The notes under the pieces were generated by a model that saw nothing but the letters and a program-made list of their open reading frames with translations, was not told where the DNA came from and did no database searches. The position numbers and the translations under genes are program-made. A DNA stretch of 64,000 bases from Ceratothoa steindachneri (lineage: Eukaryota > Arthropoda > Malacostraca > Isopoda > Cymothoidae), in NCBI GenBank assembly GCA_963969495.1, contig OZ018329.1:71823452-71887451 (forward strand). Reading direction: 5' to 3'. Numbering within the stretch: position 1 is the stretch's first letter; each line of letters starts with the position of its first letter. Of this stretch, positions 31,670 through 42,690 are shown piece by piece.

Positions 31670-31839
31670 CTTTTTTTTATGTACATATGTATATATTTTT
31701 CTAAGGAGTGGGAAGATTATATTTTGCAGTTGCATGAATGGACATAATCCTCTGGATGCATTTTATGTATATTTTGATTAGATCTGACGAACTCCTGTTA
31801 AGGGTGACAATGTTGATGACTTTTCTCTGGTAAGAAATC
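31670..31839 (+). repeat. CR1-X 3' UTR
   Basis: Noncoding sequence with GCAGTTGCATGAATGGACAT and CCTCTGGATGCATTTTATG, related to the corresponding part of the CR1-B 3' UTR, but without the terminal hairpin or TTATG repeats. Confidence 0.6.
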
Positions 31840-31925
31840 TTTTGTGTGTTGAATGGAACAGGAGCTGCCAAGTGTAGGCCATGAATGGTCTTTTGCAGTC
31901 TCCTTCTTTTCTTATGTTCTTATGT
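31840..31925 (-). mobile_element. Second copy of the 81-bp SINE-like repeat
   Basis: Nearly identical to 25837-25917 (GACTGCAAAAGACCATTCAT, AGCTCCTGTTCCATTCAACA on the reverse strand). It lies between the CR1-X 3' end and a reverse-strand block (31926-32050) that reads EDGGQWRVVRKHEAREASPV and LCENR, resembling a CR1 ORF1 linker. As in H1, the host sequence may therefore be an ORF1. Confidence 0.65.
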
Positions 31926-32049
31926 AACCCTATTCTCACAAAGAACAGGAGAAGCCTCCCTAGCTTCATGTTTCCTAACCACTCTCCACTGTCCCCCATC
32001 CTCACTAGGCCTATTTCTAACTCTTATGATGTCAGACGTGACAATCACT

Positions 32050-32390
32050 GCGTTATATTTTTTTGTTCTTTTGGGGATTTGTAACTTTTAGTCTATTATT
32101 TACTAAATATCTGCGCTCTGCTCATTTATAGTTTTTTTCTAAGTTAGGTAAGGTTTCTTGCAAATGTTTTTCTTTTGTTATTGTGTTTCAATGCTCTCCA
32201 TGTGCTTCTTTGTTATTCGAATTCGGCTTTACTTTGTATGATCACAAAAAACTTTTAGATTATCTAGAAGTGCATAAACTAATCAAGAAACCTATAAAAG
32301 TAGAGTTGTTTGTTATTAGGTTAGGTTTTTCTGCTAGTAAAAAGCTGTTGGGGAGGAAAAAACCCAGTAAATTCAAAGGGACTGCTCGTG
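32050..32390. other. Unrecognised region with one open frame
   Basis: A forward open stretch (32183-32524) contains LLDYLEVHKLIKKPIKVELF and ASKKLLGRKKPSKFKGTARG and runs into the G-rich repeat. I do not recognise it. It may be part of the element that ends in the G-rich repeat. Confidence 0.3.
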
Positions 32391-32394
32391 GGGG

Positions 32395-32480
32395 AGATAT
32401 CACTGCAGAGGGACCACCCTGCGATGATCCTGAGTTTCAATCAATTGGGGGGGGGTCTGGGGGGCTCAGCCCCCAATATA
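32395..32480. repeat. G-rich palindromic repeat, copy 1
   Basis: CTGCGATGATCCTGAGTTTC then a G-run, TCTGGGGGGCTCAGCCCCC. The last part can fold on itself (CTGGGGGGCTCAGCCCCC). Direct copy at 32893-32962. Confidence 0.8.
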
Positions 32481-32552
32481 TACTCATATACAAAAAATAT
32501 CACGCCGATATTATTCACATCTGACGCTACCGTCTGACGTCATAAAAGATAT

Positions 32553-32617
32553 GCTGTAGCCCAAAATTGTGGCCGACTAACAGCGCCATCTACCGTGCGC
32601 CCCGAATCTGAAGTGTT
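32553..32617. repeat. Unclassified ~65-bp interspersed repeat, second copy
   Basis: Reverse-complement relative of 19736-19802: GCTGTAGCCCAAAATTG at the start, CGAATCTGAAGTGTTAC at the end. It is again directly beside CR1 3' UTR sequence. Confidence 0.7.
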
Positions 32618-32735
32618 ACCGTTGCATGATCTGACACAATCCTATGGATGCATTTTGTGGGTGGGTTTTGACAGATGCGGATGACATTTGATAGGCCCTT
32701 GTGGCTTTTGTCATCTGTGAAATTATGTTATATTA
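32618..32735 (+). mobile_element. CR1-B2 3' UTR fragment
   Basis: GTTGCATGATCTGACACAAT, CCTATGGATGCATTTTGTGG and the hairpin at 32679-32716 followed by GTGAAATTATGTTAT. Aligns with 29572-29690 of I3. No coding sequence; an extremely 5'-truncated insertion. Confidence 0.85.
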
Positions 32736-32892
32736 AAGATAGAGTGTAGTTGTGAAAAGACCTTTACATTTCTAATGACTACACTATTTCTGATAAATCT
32801 CTTTACCAATATTCCAAAGTAGGTAATTGTGTAGACAATGGGCGGATGCGATTATTTTGAGCGTCGGCTCATTGTTGGGTATGGCTCGCCGC

Positions 32893-32962
32893 GGGGATAA
32901 TACTGCGATGACCCTGAGTTTTAATCCTTTGGGGGGGGTCTGGGGGGCACAGCCCCCCAGTA
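32893..32962. repeat. G-rich palindromic repeat, copy 2
   Basis: ATACTGCGATGACCCTGAGT, a G-run, then TCTGGGGGGCACAGCCCCCC. Same orientation as 32395-32480, about 490 bp apart. Confidence 0.8.
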
Positions 32963-33940
32963 TAAAAACGAAAATCGCCATAAAATTCTTTGATTTCATC
33001 TCTAAAAAAGTAACGAAAAGTAGCCAAAAAAAAACTAGGCCTAGGATCCGGCCATCGTCTTCACAATTACCCCAAAGTATTACATTTAATTTATTTTAAT
33101 TTACCTGATAATGTGCCAGCTTTGACAATTCCATAAAAACATATTAAGAAAATAAAATACTTAAGTCCCCGCCCATAAAAAGGCTTCGGGAAAAAGTTAT
33201 TTGTAGTATTTAACATGGCAAATAAATAAACAATAATGGAAAAACATAGATAGCTAATACATAAAAAAAAAACAAGAAAGGTAAGCCTTTGTTGATATTG
33301 AAAGCGAATTTGTTAGAGTAATAAGAATGATAAAACGTAGGGATTTCCTGTACTTTGTGGGAAGTACTTCTTCTTCCTATTGAATAATATGGGATTTCAA
33401 ATTACCCCAATGTGAGTCGAAATTTAATAATTCAAACACTTCTGAGTGAAGCAAAATTTTTGTTGACAAATAATTATATGAATAATATTTATATATATAG
33501 TGGATGGTGATAATGAGCCTCAACTGACCGTGTGTATTACTCATTTAAAATATGAATGTTGTGCGCCTAATGAAGATAATATTTTTTAGTTATTTTACTT
33601 ATTTATATACTGCATCAGTCTAGTCATTTTATTGTAGCCCAGTCTTCCAGCCTTTTCCTTTCCCTTGTTTTTTTTAATAATCGTACATTTCTCTCTGGTC
33701 CCTCCAGCCCTAACATCCCTTTGTGATATCCTGGTCGCAGAGCAACTAAAGGGTGTTCTCAAATATTGCTCATCTGGTAGGACCACAACCACCTGACAGT
33801 GCAAGGCATGCCAGGAGAAACCACGATCTAACACCAAAACCACCAATCCGGTCAGACAAACATAAAAAACACAAAATGACTGTAAGTGTGGCAGAAAATA
33901 AATAAATATAATTATAGAGAATTGAAAACGAGGAATTATT
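32963..33940. other. AT-rich spacer
   Basis: No element or gene recognised. A reverse open stretch at 33846-33595 (83 codons) has no family motif. Confidence 0.35.
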
Positions 33941-33949
33941 AATAGGTTG

Positions 33950-36330
33950 TAAATAATAAATTACTGAAAATCAAATATAATGTCATGAATAGCATTGGTA
34001 AGCTTTGATTTAAAGGAAGCCAAGGAAGGAGCCTCAACTACCTCACCAGGTAGTGAGTTCCAATATGCAATAACGCTACAGAAAAAGAAGCGCTTGCAAG
34101 CTTCAGTATGTCAGTGTTGAACTTGAATTTTGTATCTGCCCCCCCCCCCCCCCCACGCCCAGGATTTGGAGGCAGAATAAATAAGTCGGATCGGCTAATT
34201 GCACTTAAACCATGAAATATCTTGTAACACTGAATTAAGTATAAACGTAGAAGAGGTCCCAGAACAGATCTCTAAGGAACTCCACTTAGGATAGTAACTT
34301 TCTGGCTTTGGATACCATTAAGAGAAACGTGCATAGTTCGGTTTGATTTAAAGTCACGGATCGAACTTAATAAGTTACCTGATTTAGCAAGGAGGCAGAG
34401 TTTATCAAGTAATATTTGATGATGGACTTTATCAAAGGCTTTAACAAAGTCAAATAACACAAGGTCAACAGTGTGTCCCAAGTCATATCAGTAAGTAATG
34501 TAGTTATAGGTAAGTATTGCTCAGTCACAAATCTGCCAGGTCTGAAGCCGTGCTGAGCGTCATTGAGGAGGTGGTGCTGGTCTATAAACTAGAAAAGAGA
34601 TTTGGTTATGATTCGTTCAAGAGTTTTGCAGGGAATAGGGGTCAGACTAATAGGTGTCTAATTCAAGGGATCAGACCGAGGCCCATTTTTGTAAACTGGC
34701 GTAATTAGGGACTTCTTCCAAGAAAGAGGGCGGTGTTAGAAGCGACTGAGCTCTTGAAAATGAGATGTAGGGGAGAGTAGAGTTACATTTATTTTAAGTA
34801 AAAGGTAAAGGTTGTCAGGGCCCATTGCACTGTCAATTTTCAGGTTGTTGAGTAGAGATGTCACGTCGGATAAGGAGAAATTTATGGAGGAGATAAGCGT
34901 AGCACAATGCTGGTTTGGCCTTGGGTTATGTTTTTCCTGAGTGGAAAAGACAGAGGCAAAGGCCTGCACAAATAAATTTGAGTTAATATAAGGATCAGCA
35001 GTGAGTTCCTTTTTGTAAAGTAAAGAACCAACAGTAGGATGTGAAGTTTTCTTAAACCTGATATAAGAATAGAACAGTTGGGGGTTATCAGAACGCTGGT
35101 TGATTAACTGTTGCTCTTACTCTCGTTAGGAAGAGATAACAAGCTAGTCCATATGAGAGTTGATAGTATTAAAGGAGTAAAGCATCTGAAGAGTTATATA
35201 AGAATGACACCAAAATTGGGATCTGGCAGTCTTGTAGTTGCGCCAAGCCCTTGCTCTTTCTCTGAAAATAGCGGAAGGGATTTTCTTGTGCCATGGTGGG
35301 CGGGAACTCCTCGGTTTCTTCAAAGAAACATGTAAATTTATTAATGCCTGAAGAATAGAAGACAAATGACATTCAATTTGGTTAGTATTCATGTGCATAA
35401 ATTCATATGCACATAGAGTTATGTTGATGCTGTAATAGTTGCCAGGGCTCCTGTCCCGCCATTTAGATGGATTAGACTGTATTGTCGGGGGTAAAATCCT
35501 CGTGGAAAACATATTTAAGTGTTATGAGAACATGGCAACATATCGGGAATGGAGGGAGAGACCAGACATCCATATTTCTGCCATTCTCTGGTGTTAACAT
35601 AAGGTCAAAAATATTCCCCGATGGAACAAGTGTAGGGAAAGTAACATGTTGTCGCAGTCCAAGAATCTGGAAGAGATTTAGAAACAGTTCATTAGTAATA
35701 GATACATCATTATCTATAGGTCTGTCTTGTTCAGCCCAAAAGATAGTAGGTAGGGTAAAGTCACCTACAATTAATACCGCCCTTTCTTGCCAACCCCATA
35801 TATAGGTTAAGGAAAAATAAAATCAGGCCGGAAAAATCAATAACCATCAATTTTGACTGTAGAGTCATGAATTTTGGGGTGTAACCATGTTTCTGTTATA
35901 ATAAAAAGATGGATGTTGTTGGTCTTGTAGTTATTGTGGACATGATAATTTTGATTATGTAAACAGTTAACATTTTCCAATGCTATGTAAAATAGTTTTG
36001 TTATTGTGAGTGTAGGAAAGGGATGAGTGAGTGTTAGTTTTTTACTGCCTTGGATAATACCAAGGTTTGAAGTTTAGTGGCCTCAGAGTTCATTGCATAA
36101 CCAAATGACCCAGCAGCAGGAGGCCGAGCAGTGGTGACTCTATGGGAGGCTCTTAAAGGTCGTCCCTAAGTATGGGGGAACCTTGAAGGTAATCGTGAGG
36201 ACAACCCAAGAGTCTTGAAAGGGGGGCGCTGGTTGCCAGTAATGGTGATAGATTACCGATTTATCGCGTAATCTTTTGGCAAGGTCTCCGGTTGTTTTTC
36301 GTAGTCCTTCCTTATTTCCCACAATATTTA
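33950..36330 (-). mobile_element. Decayed LINE J (endonuclease, RT, internal deletion)
   Basis: Reverse-strand LINE in many frames. Endonuclease: TETWLHPKIHDSTVKIDGY (about 35900), GDFTLPTIFWAEQDRP (about 35740). Linker near 35300-35100: RKSLPLFSEKEQGLG. RT: FSLSDVTSLLNNLKIDSAMG and PDNL (34830), LVLFDFVKAFDKVHHQILLD (motif A, 34450), VTILSGVPQ (motif B, 34280), then a deletion that removes motif C and the thumb. The C-terminus VIAYWNSLPGEVVEAPSLAS follows at 34040. The layout resembles the CR1/L2 superclade. A C-run at 34139-34154 lies inside it. Confidence 0.8.
34272..34970 (-). pseudogene. LINE J reverse transcriptase remnant
   Basis: Two open stretches: 34969-34736 (QHCATLISSINFSLSDVTSL, DSAMGPDNLYLLLKIN) and 34481-34272 (DLVLFDFVKAFDKVHHQILL, SLNGIQSQKVTILSGVP). 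Motif A Asp is present. Between them frameshifted finger sequence includes PSLIPLDP-like and AQHGFRPGRF-like text on the reverse strand near 34540-34640. Motif C is absent. Confidence 0.75.
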
Positions 36331-36339
36331 TTTTGTTGA

Positions 36340-36752
36340 TTTCTATGGGGGTTCCCTAAGCCGAGGGGTGGTCTTATTCTAGCGACGGGGTCAAATCACC
36401 CGAAGGATGGGGATATACCACACAAGGGTAGAACACCGGTATTTCAGAAGTTATGTAATCGTGAGGAATTGCGATTAACGAGGATAATGCGCATCGGATG
36501 TTCTCCCGATAAATAAGGCCTTGAAGCAGGAAGATTGAGGGAGGTCAGGATATTGAAGTCACCAAAGCAAAAATAGAATTATTATTGAACTAGACCTTAT
36601 TGTACTTTACAAAAGTTCTTTAATTAAGTTTTAAGTTCTAGGTTATGACATAAATTTAGTTTGAGGTCAAGTATGGGAAAGGTCTAAAGGAGGCCGGACG
36701 AACAGAGCCTTTAAGAGTTACACCTTAATGTGTGCGTTATGTACACGACTAT
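36340..36752. other. Spacer between LINE J and the mariner
   Basis: No recognised feature. Confidence 0.3.
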
Positions 36753-37993
36753 ATAAAGGGTGTTTTAATAATTTGGACCGATTTTAAATGTGAGTTAAGT
36801 TTAAGCGTCTAATGATTTTTTTCTTTTTCTTTCAGATTTAACAACTTCAGTCTTTGGCAATTCCAACCATGGAAAGATTAACAATCGAACAATGTTTTTA
36901 AGTTATCGAAGCCTATTACGAAAATGGACGTTCAAACAGAAACGCATTTCGGGCACTTCGCGATTCTTTTGGTCAACATAACCGACCAACCGATAGTGCA
37001 ATTGGGAAAATTGTTCGTAAATTCAAACAAACGGGGTTGGTGGCAGACATGAAAACGCCATTGTGTGCTCGTTTACGCCGTTCAGCTGAAACCATTGCTG
37101 CAGTGCGCGAGAATGTGGCTGAAAATCCGACATCTATTCGTCATCGTGCGCAGGAATTGAACCTCTCCACAACAACGTTACATCAAATTTTGACAGATTT
37201 GTCTCTACACGCTTACAAAATTCAATTGACACAAAAACTGAAGACTGCTGACCATTTTAAGCGCCGTATATTCGCCAATTGGGTGCACGAGCAAAGACAA
37301 GCCGATGATGATTTTTCGCAAAGAAAGCATCTTTAGTGATGAAGCCCATTTTCATCTTGGTGGATTCGTTAATAAGCAGAATTGTCGCATTTGGGCTGAT
37401 GAAATTCCAAGCAAAATTGTTGAAAAGCCACTGCATCCACAAAAGGTCACTGTTTGGTGTGCATTTTTTGCTAACTGAATCATTGGGCCGTATTTCTTAG
37501 TAAATGATGCCAGGAATTCTGTTACGGTGACAGGCGAGCGATACCGTGCCATGATAAACAACTTTTTATGGCCTGAATTGAATTCTATGGATGTCGAAGA
37601 TTTATGGTTTCACCAGAATGGCGCTACATGCCACACAACCAATACAACAATGGCTTTAGTGAATGAGAAGTTCCCAGGTCGCATCATCTCTCGAAACAGT
37701 GAGGTCAATTGGCCACCACAATCGTGTGACTTGACGCCTTTAGATTTCTTGCTTTGGGGTCATCTCAAAAGTAAGGTCTATGCCAACAAGCCAACAACAA
37801 TTCATCAAAAATTTTGACCATCGAGTGGAGGTGTGCCACCGAAGCCTTGGCGGACATTCAAGCGATATTATTTTTCACACATAATTGCCATGACTCAAAT
37901 AACATGATCCAATAGTGAAATCAATAAATTTTCACTAATAATACTATTTTATTTACTGCTAACTTCGATCAGTCTTAATGGAACACCCTTTAT
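36753..37993 (+). mobile_element. DD41D-type mariner-like element with about 30-bp inverted repeats
   Basis: Left end AAAGGGTGTTTTAATAATTT (36755) pairs with the right end, whose reverse complement reads AAAGGGTGTTCCATTAAGAC (from 37991). Both are flanked by TATA. Length about 1.24 kb, normal for the group. Confidence 0.85.
36869..37900 (+). pseudogene. DD41D-type transposase remnant
   Basis: MERLTIEQCF then an early stop (36899), VIEAYYENGRSNRNAFRALR and LTQKLKTADHFKRRIFANWV (DNA-binding half), a frameshift near 37310, FSDEAHFHLGGFVNKQNCRI (first Asp), WCAFFAN stop IIGPYFL, VTGERYRAMINNFLWPEL, LWFHQNGATCHTTNTTM (second catalytic Asp replaced by Asn: QNGAT for QDGAT), WPPQSCDLTPLDFLLWGHLK (third Asp). 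The Asp-to-Asn change alone would abolish catalysis. Confidence 0.85.
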
Positions 37994-38578
37994 AAAGATG
38001 AATTACGCGAATCCGAGATATCGGACTGAACGATATATAACGCTATATATTGCTATATAAAACAGTAATCTAATTATTCTCTTTGTTCTGGCTTCATACA
38101 GTTATATATTCAATTTAAGCCACGCCCTACAAGTTCCTCGTCCAACTAAGCCACACCTCCCTCTTACGTACTGGCCTGTTGATTTGTCGGTATTACTATA
38201 ACTCGACCCTTGATTGGCTACTGCCGAACATATTGATTAGGATGGCACTCCGACTATTGGGTAAAATTCTCTGTTGGTGGTGGCATGTTGCCATGGAGAC
38301 AGCTCCCTGACCTGGCTTCTATTTGTTTAACTCTGATAGCTATCCAGTTTATTCTGGATTCTGCCTTGATTATAATGGTTGCCTAAGATTGCCTCAACCA
38401 ACTCTAACAGAGATAACTGTGCTCCGTTTACTACCATGTGACATTCTCGTAAACGGAGCTAACTTTACTTTTTTCTCTCTGTGTACTTTATTTGTTTAGC
38501 GACTCACGCGTGTGTCCTATTTTGGACGTACACGCCAGTCGCTACAACTCTACCAGCTTCCTTCCTTTCCTTCAGAGT
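37994..38578. other. Spacer
   Basis: No recognised feature. CTATATATTGCTATATAA near 38041 is a short imperfect repeat. Confidence 0.3.
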
Positions 38579-38985
38579 TTACCTCTTTTGATAGGTCATA
38601 TCTCTGTTGATATAAATACCAGAAAAAGATGAGGATCTTAGGTGTTTAGATTTATCAAGCAACTCTTTTCTGACAGAGGCATCGAGGATTTTTGCTCTGA
38701 TTAGGTTGTTATTAATAGGAACAATTTCAGAAAGTGATATGTGTTTGCCAGAAAACAAGAAATTAAATCCGTCCTTACTTTTGGTTACAACTTCATGGGG
38801 ATTGTCTGCCAAGCCTCTGATAATTATGGAGTTAGCTCTTTTTTTATCTCTCCCTCATTTCTACCACTTCATCATGAATGAATTTCTTTGTATTAGGGAA
38901 GGTACCATGGATACTCAGGAAAGACATCAGTGCAGCAGTCTGGTTGTTTTTCAGTAATTTGAATTCGTCTTTAAGCTCACTTACT
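38579..38985 (-). pseudogene. LINE ORF1-like RNA-binding fragment
   Basis: The reverse-strand peptide reads SELKDEFKLLKNNQTAALMS (coiled-coil-like), SIIIRGLADNPHEVVTKSKD, LIRAKILDASVRKELLDKS and SSSFSGIYINRDMTYQKR. The order (IxIRGL, then VKF-like, KxxLL, and GVYISRDLT-like) resembles the RRM plus C-terminal domain of LINE ORF1 proteins. It is isolated from any RT, so its family is unknown. One stop sits near 38830. Confidence 0.55.
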
Positions 38986-38989
38986 GAGA

Positions 38990-39465
38990 TTGGTAAAGCT
39001 TAAACCATATCAGAAAACTATGCAAAGCCCTGTGAAGTGTGTCTGGCTTTGCTTTTTATTTATCCGGCATGTGGTACAAGTGTATGAAATACCTGAGTCT
39101 GGGAAGTCCACCAACATTTTGAAACATTTGGGAAGTAGGCCACTACACTTCGTGTGTGTTGACAAGTGCCACAATGATAATAATGATCGTCTGACATGGA
39201 GGAAGCAACTGCGGAGGAACCGCTTATTCTACCTGAACCAACCATTACACTACCTTGGATGAAGAGCACAAAGCTAGGTTACACAGTAGAGTTCTTCGTA
39301 GTTCTTGGTAAAGTTCTTGGTAGTTAACTAAGATAGGCTGAGGTCTTCTTGTTCGTCTTGATGGGTATTAAAAAATTTTTCTAGTGTCAACTATGTTGAA
39401 GAAGAAGAATTTGAAAGGTGAACAATTAAAAGGATTTGGTATAAACATGCTTATATTCTGCATAT
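38990..39465. other. Unrecognised region
   Basis: A 90-codon forward open stretch at 38990-39262 shows no recognisable motif. Confidence 0.3.
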
Positions 39466-39469
39466 TTCG

Positions 39470-40735
39470 AATGAGTTATGTCTCCCGTTTAGGTATGGAA
39501 CTCAATATCGGCCATATGTCCACCTGCACTGAGTCTGCATATATTTATGCATCCCTCGAAATTTCCTATAACTCTCTCACAGATGTGTGGTTAGATGCCT
39601 CCAATCACACGACTGATTCCAGCTTTGAGTTCAGGAATTGTTCGTTATTTGTTGGCCTATACCTGTGATTTCACATACGCCATAAGAAGAAATCACAAGG
39701 GGTAAGATCGCAAGACCTTGGTGGCCAATCCTGGTCACCATGCAATGATATTACTCATTGCGGCTATTTTTGGTGGAATAATGCAAGCGTTTGGCTCGAA
39801 GTATGACATGTCGCTCCATCCGGCTGGAACCATAGGTTGTAAATCTCCCCATCTACCAAGTTCGGCCCTAACTGGGTGGCTATCATGTCTCGGTAACGTT
39901 CTCCATTAATGGTAACTATATTTCCCTCATTATCTTCAAAGAAAAAACTTTCAAGCAATAATCTGCCCCAAAACTACACCACACAGTCGCTTTCAGTAGA
40001 TGCATTTCACGCTCTTGCATTATTCGAGTTTTTTTCATTTCCCCAAATATGGCAGTTCTGTTTATTAACAAATCTACTTAAGTGGAAGTGGTTCTAGTCA
40101 TTGAAAATAATTTTCTTTGCACATTTTTTGTCGGATGCAAGTCTCTCCACACCAAACTTAGCAAATTGTTTCCGCCTCCCGTGGTCAGGTGTCTGAAGAA
40201 GCTACGTAAATTGAATATTGTGCGCATGTCTATGGAGATCTTTGTGCAGAATTCGATGTAATAAAGTGGTTGGGATGTCCAACTGCTGCGAACGTCGGCA
40301 AATCGATATGCCCAGACTCAGAGTGACACCTTCTTGCACAACAGCATTTTGTTGCTCTGTCTAACTTGAACGATTCCGCCCATGCGATTTGGCCGTTGCA
40401 ACTGAACTAGTTGTTTTAATTAAACTTCTTCATTAGTCTGCGAACCGTAGATTCGTTTGGTGCTTCATTTCTCACCAAAATGGTACGAAGTGTTCGAACC
40501 GTTGCGTTGCACTTTCTCCGTTTTGGTAAAATGTCTCCAAGATGAGAACGCGCTGCTCAGTTGTAAACTGTTCCATTAAGTACCACACACAAGTATTCTG
40601 AAAAACAAACAAACAAAACTATTAGTCGAGGTGAAGAGAGATAACAAACATGATAAAAGCATGACTTCAAACTTCAAATCACAAAACTGTCACTCAATTT
40701 AAATTCGGCGCTACTTATGGGACACACTATATAAG
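39470..40735 (-). mobile_element. Mariner-like element (DD41D group), reverse strand
   Basis: The 5' end, reading leftward from about 40733, is GTGTGTCCCATAAGTAGCGC. The 3' end near 39475 reads TAAACGGGAGACATAAC, a weak inverted match. The open frames between correspond to a transposase. Length about 1.26 kb. Confidence 0.7.
39490..40577 (-). pseudogene. DD41D-type transposase remnant
   Basis: From MEQFTTEQRVLILETFYQNG (40577) through DLHRHAHNIQFT and frameshifts to HFHLSRFVNKQNCHIWGNE, ESFFFEDNEGNIVTINGERY, LWFQPDGATCHTSSQTLALF (second Asp present) and, in other frames, CDLTPCDFFLW-like sequence near 39740, ending AGGHMADIEFHT at 39490. Closest in this window to the 36.9-kb element. Many frameshifts and stops. 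Confidence 0.8.
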
Positions 40736-40739
40736 TAGA

Positions 40740-41150
40740 GTGGTAATTCAACAGTCAGGTCATTGATTATCGATTATTCATCGTTTGAAGATTTAAATTG
40801 ATTCATTACCTGAGGACGATAAAGGAGGCAAGAGTCTGGGGAAAACTTACTTAGAAAACGTTTCCAACTTTCTCACTATGCAGGTTGTTCATTCGCTGCC
40901 CAAAATATTTTCCCGGCAAAAGATTAGCGACACTTTTTGGAGTTAGTGCGCGCGGTATCAGCCTAGAAAAGATGAAGTATTCTTACAGTCTCCTATATTT
41001 CTCTAACTATACTATTACACCTTCCTGCAATGTACTGCGACCTTCACATTAAGCAGCTAGGGCCCCGTGGCAATGTTGTAGTGAACCCCTGAAGAACACC
41101 AAAAATCAGTTCCAGGGATGAGGGGCACTTAGTACTACGAGTTGTAGCTT
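40740..41150. other. Spacer
   Basis: No recognised feature. Confidence 0.3.
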
Positions 41151-41331
41151 ACGATAAGTGCAGGCGAGCAACTTAAAAGCTTTGATTAAATGAGTCTTTT
41201 TTTTAGACTCAGGATGGCCGAGTGGATTCGCCGCTGGCTAACAGTGGTCCAGCGACGCGGGAAGCTGTTCGCAACTCGCATACGCTATTATTTTTTCTTT
41301 GCCCCTTTTCCTACTCTCCTCTATCTATAGA
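41151..41331 (+). mobile_element. tRNA-derived SINE, copy 1
   Basis: Order: GTGCAGGCGAGCAACTTAAA, GAGTCTTTTTTTTAGACTC, then a tRNA-like block with box A TGGCCGAGTGG (41217-41227) and a box-B-like TGTTCGCAACTC about 40 bp on, then the TTTGCCCC/TTTTCC tail ending CTCTATCTAT. Copies 2 and 3 (reverse) are at 44692-44870 and 44982-45159. Confidence 0.8.
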
Positions 41332-41339
41332 GTCAAAAC

Positions 41340-42660
41340 CTTGTGGAGGCACTGCAGGGGCAGATCTTTATAAAAGCAGGAAGGCTACCGAGTGCGTTCA
41401 CTAGGCAGGCATTAAAGACTGATAGGCACACGGATTAGAAAGTTCTCTAGAAAATATCTACTGCTTCAAATTATGACTTAAATGGCTACCCCCACCCACA
41501 AACACAAATACACACACAATAATATGACGATTCGGATCAATTCAATTGCCGGAGAATCACTTTCCATAGAGACAACCGAAAAAAGGCCCACTTGGTGTCA
41601 TTTTATTCCAACACTCTACGGAGAACTAAAAATCCCCGCGACAAAATAATAGTCACTGCAAATGGATGCGTTGTGCTCTATCTGGGAGAAAATAGTGAGA
41701 AAGTAGTTTCAAATAACGTAAGCAAATGTTTGAGTAAAATTGGAACAAATCCCGAAACTTTCACCCCAAATAAAAGCAAACGAGTGAATAATTTGCCGAA
41801 AGAAAGACATGTTGGCGGGATAACATTCAGAAGATGAGCTCAGGCGAAACCGGAGGGATATAATACTTTCCCTAAAATCTCTTAAATCGTGAAATTCAGG
41901 AACTATACACACGTTTTCAAGGTTTTCTGTAAACCTTATGATATGACAACGCAAGGTATTAATGAGGGACTAACTCTAAAAGTGTAGAAAGGTTTTTCTT
42001 GCTTGATTGTAGGCTAGCTAAAGGTGATCAGAGATTTCTACAAAGGTAACGGAATCTTGGAGTTAGATTCACTATTCTTTATTTCATGGGAACTTGGAAG
42101 GTCTTCATATCTCTCTTCTTGATAAAAGTATTCGTTTTGAAGCACCTTCAAATTTCCTTTTTACATAAAAGGCCCGCACATATGCGATATTTTAACAATT
42201 TACATGATCGGTTCAATTTTTATACATTCGATATGACCTTCTAGTTACATTAACTTATTTTACAAAGCCTTACACGATTATAGGGTCCTAAAATTATTCT
42301 TAAAAAGGATACAAGGATGCAATATTTCTACGAAAGAATGAATTCCTATCCAGGGCCCACAAAAAAATAACAAAACAAGGTCATGTTTGTACCACTGCCC
42401 CCGACGTAGTACTCCCAAAGTAAATAAAGTAATTTATATTATGTAATTCTGCAGTGCCCAAGGGATATATATAAACTGTGTATCACGCTATATTGAAGGT
42501 CAAATTTTTGGCTGATATTTTGAATATTAAACATTGTACAAACGTGAAACTTGGTCCACTGAAATATGGTAGGTAGGTACGTACGCAGTTAACATTTCAA
42601 TCGTATTGATAAGCTACATACAAAGCTATGTTGGGTTATGTATTTTGATGTGCTTTCAAC
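41340..42660. other. Unrecognised region
   Basis: Forward open stretch 41592-41837 (81 codons) has no known motif. Otherwise AT-rich. Confidence 0.3.
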
Positions 42661-42690
42661 TGTGTCACGCTTTATTGCAGGTGTACGAAA

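Larger units (their letters stand above)
26652..31839 (+). mobile_element. CR1-X LINE, near full length, interrupted only by I3
   Basis: ORF1 (26652-27671), ORF2 first part (27769-28734), insertion I3 (28735-29704), ORF2 second part (29705-31669) and 3' UTR (to roughly 31839). Without I3 it is about 4.2 kb, and ORF2 would encode 322 + 654 residues, a normal CR1 size. The 3' UTR lacks the hairpin and TTATG tail of the B group. The exact 3' end is uncertain because the 31840-31925 short repeat follows. Confidence 0.9.
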
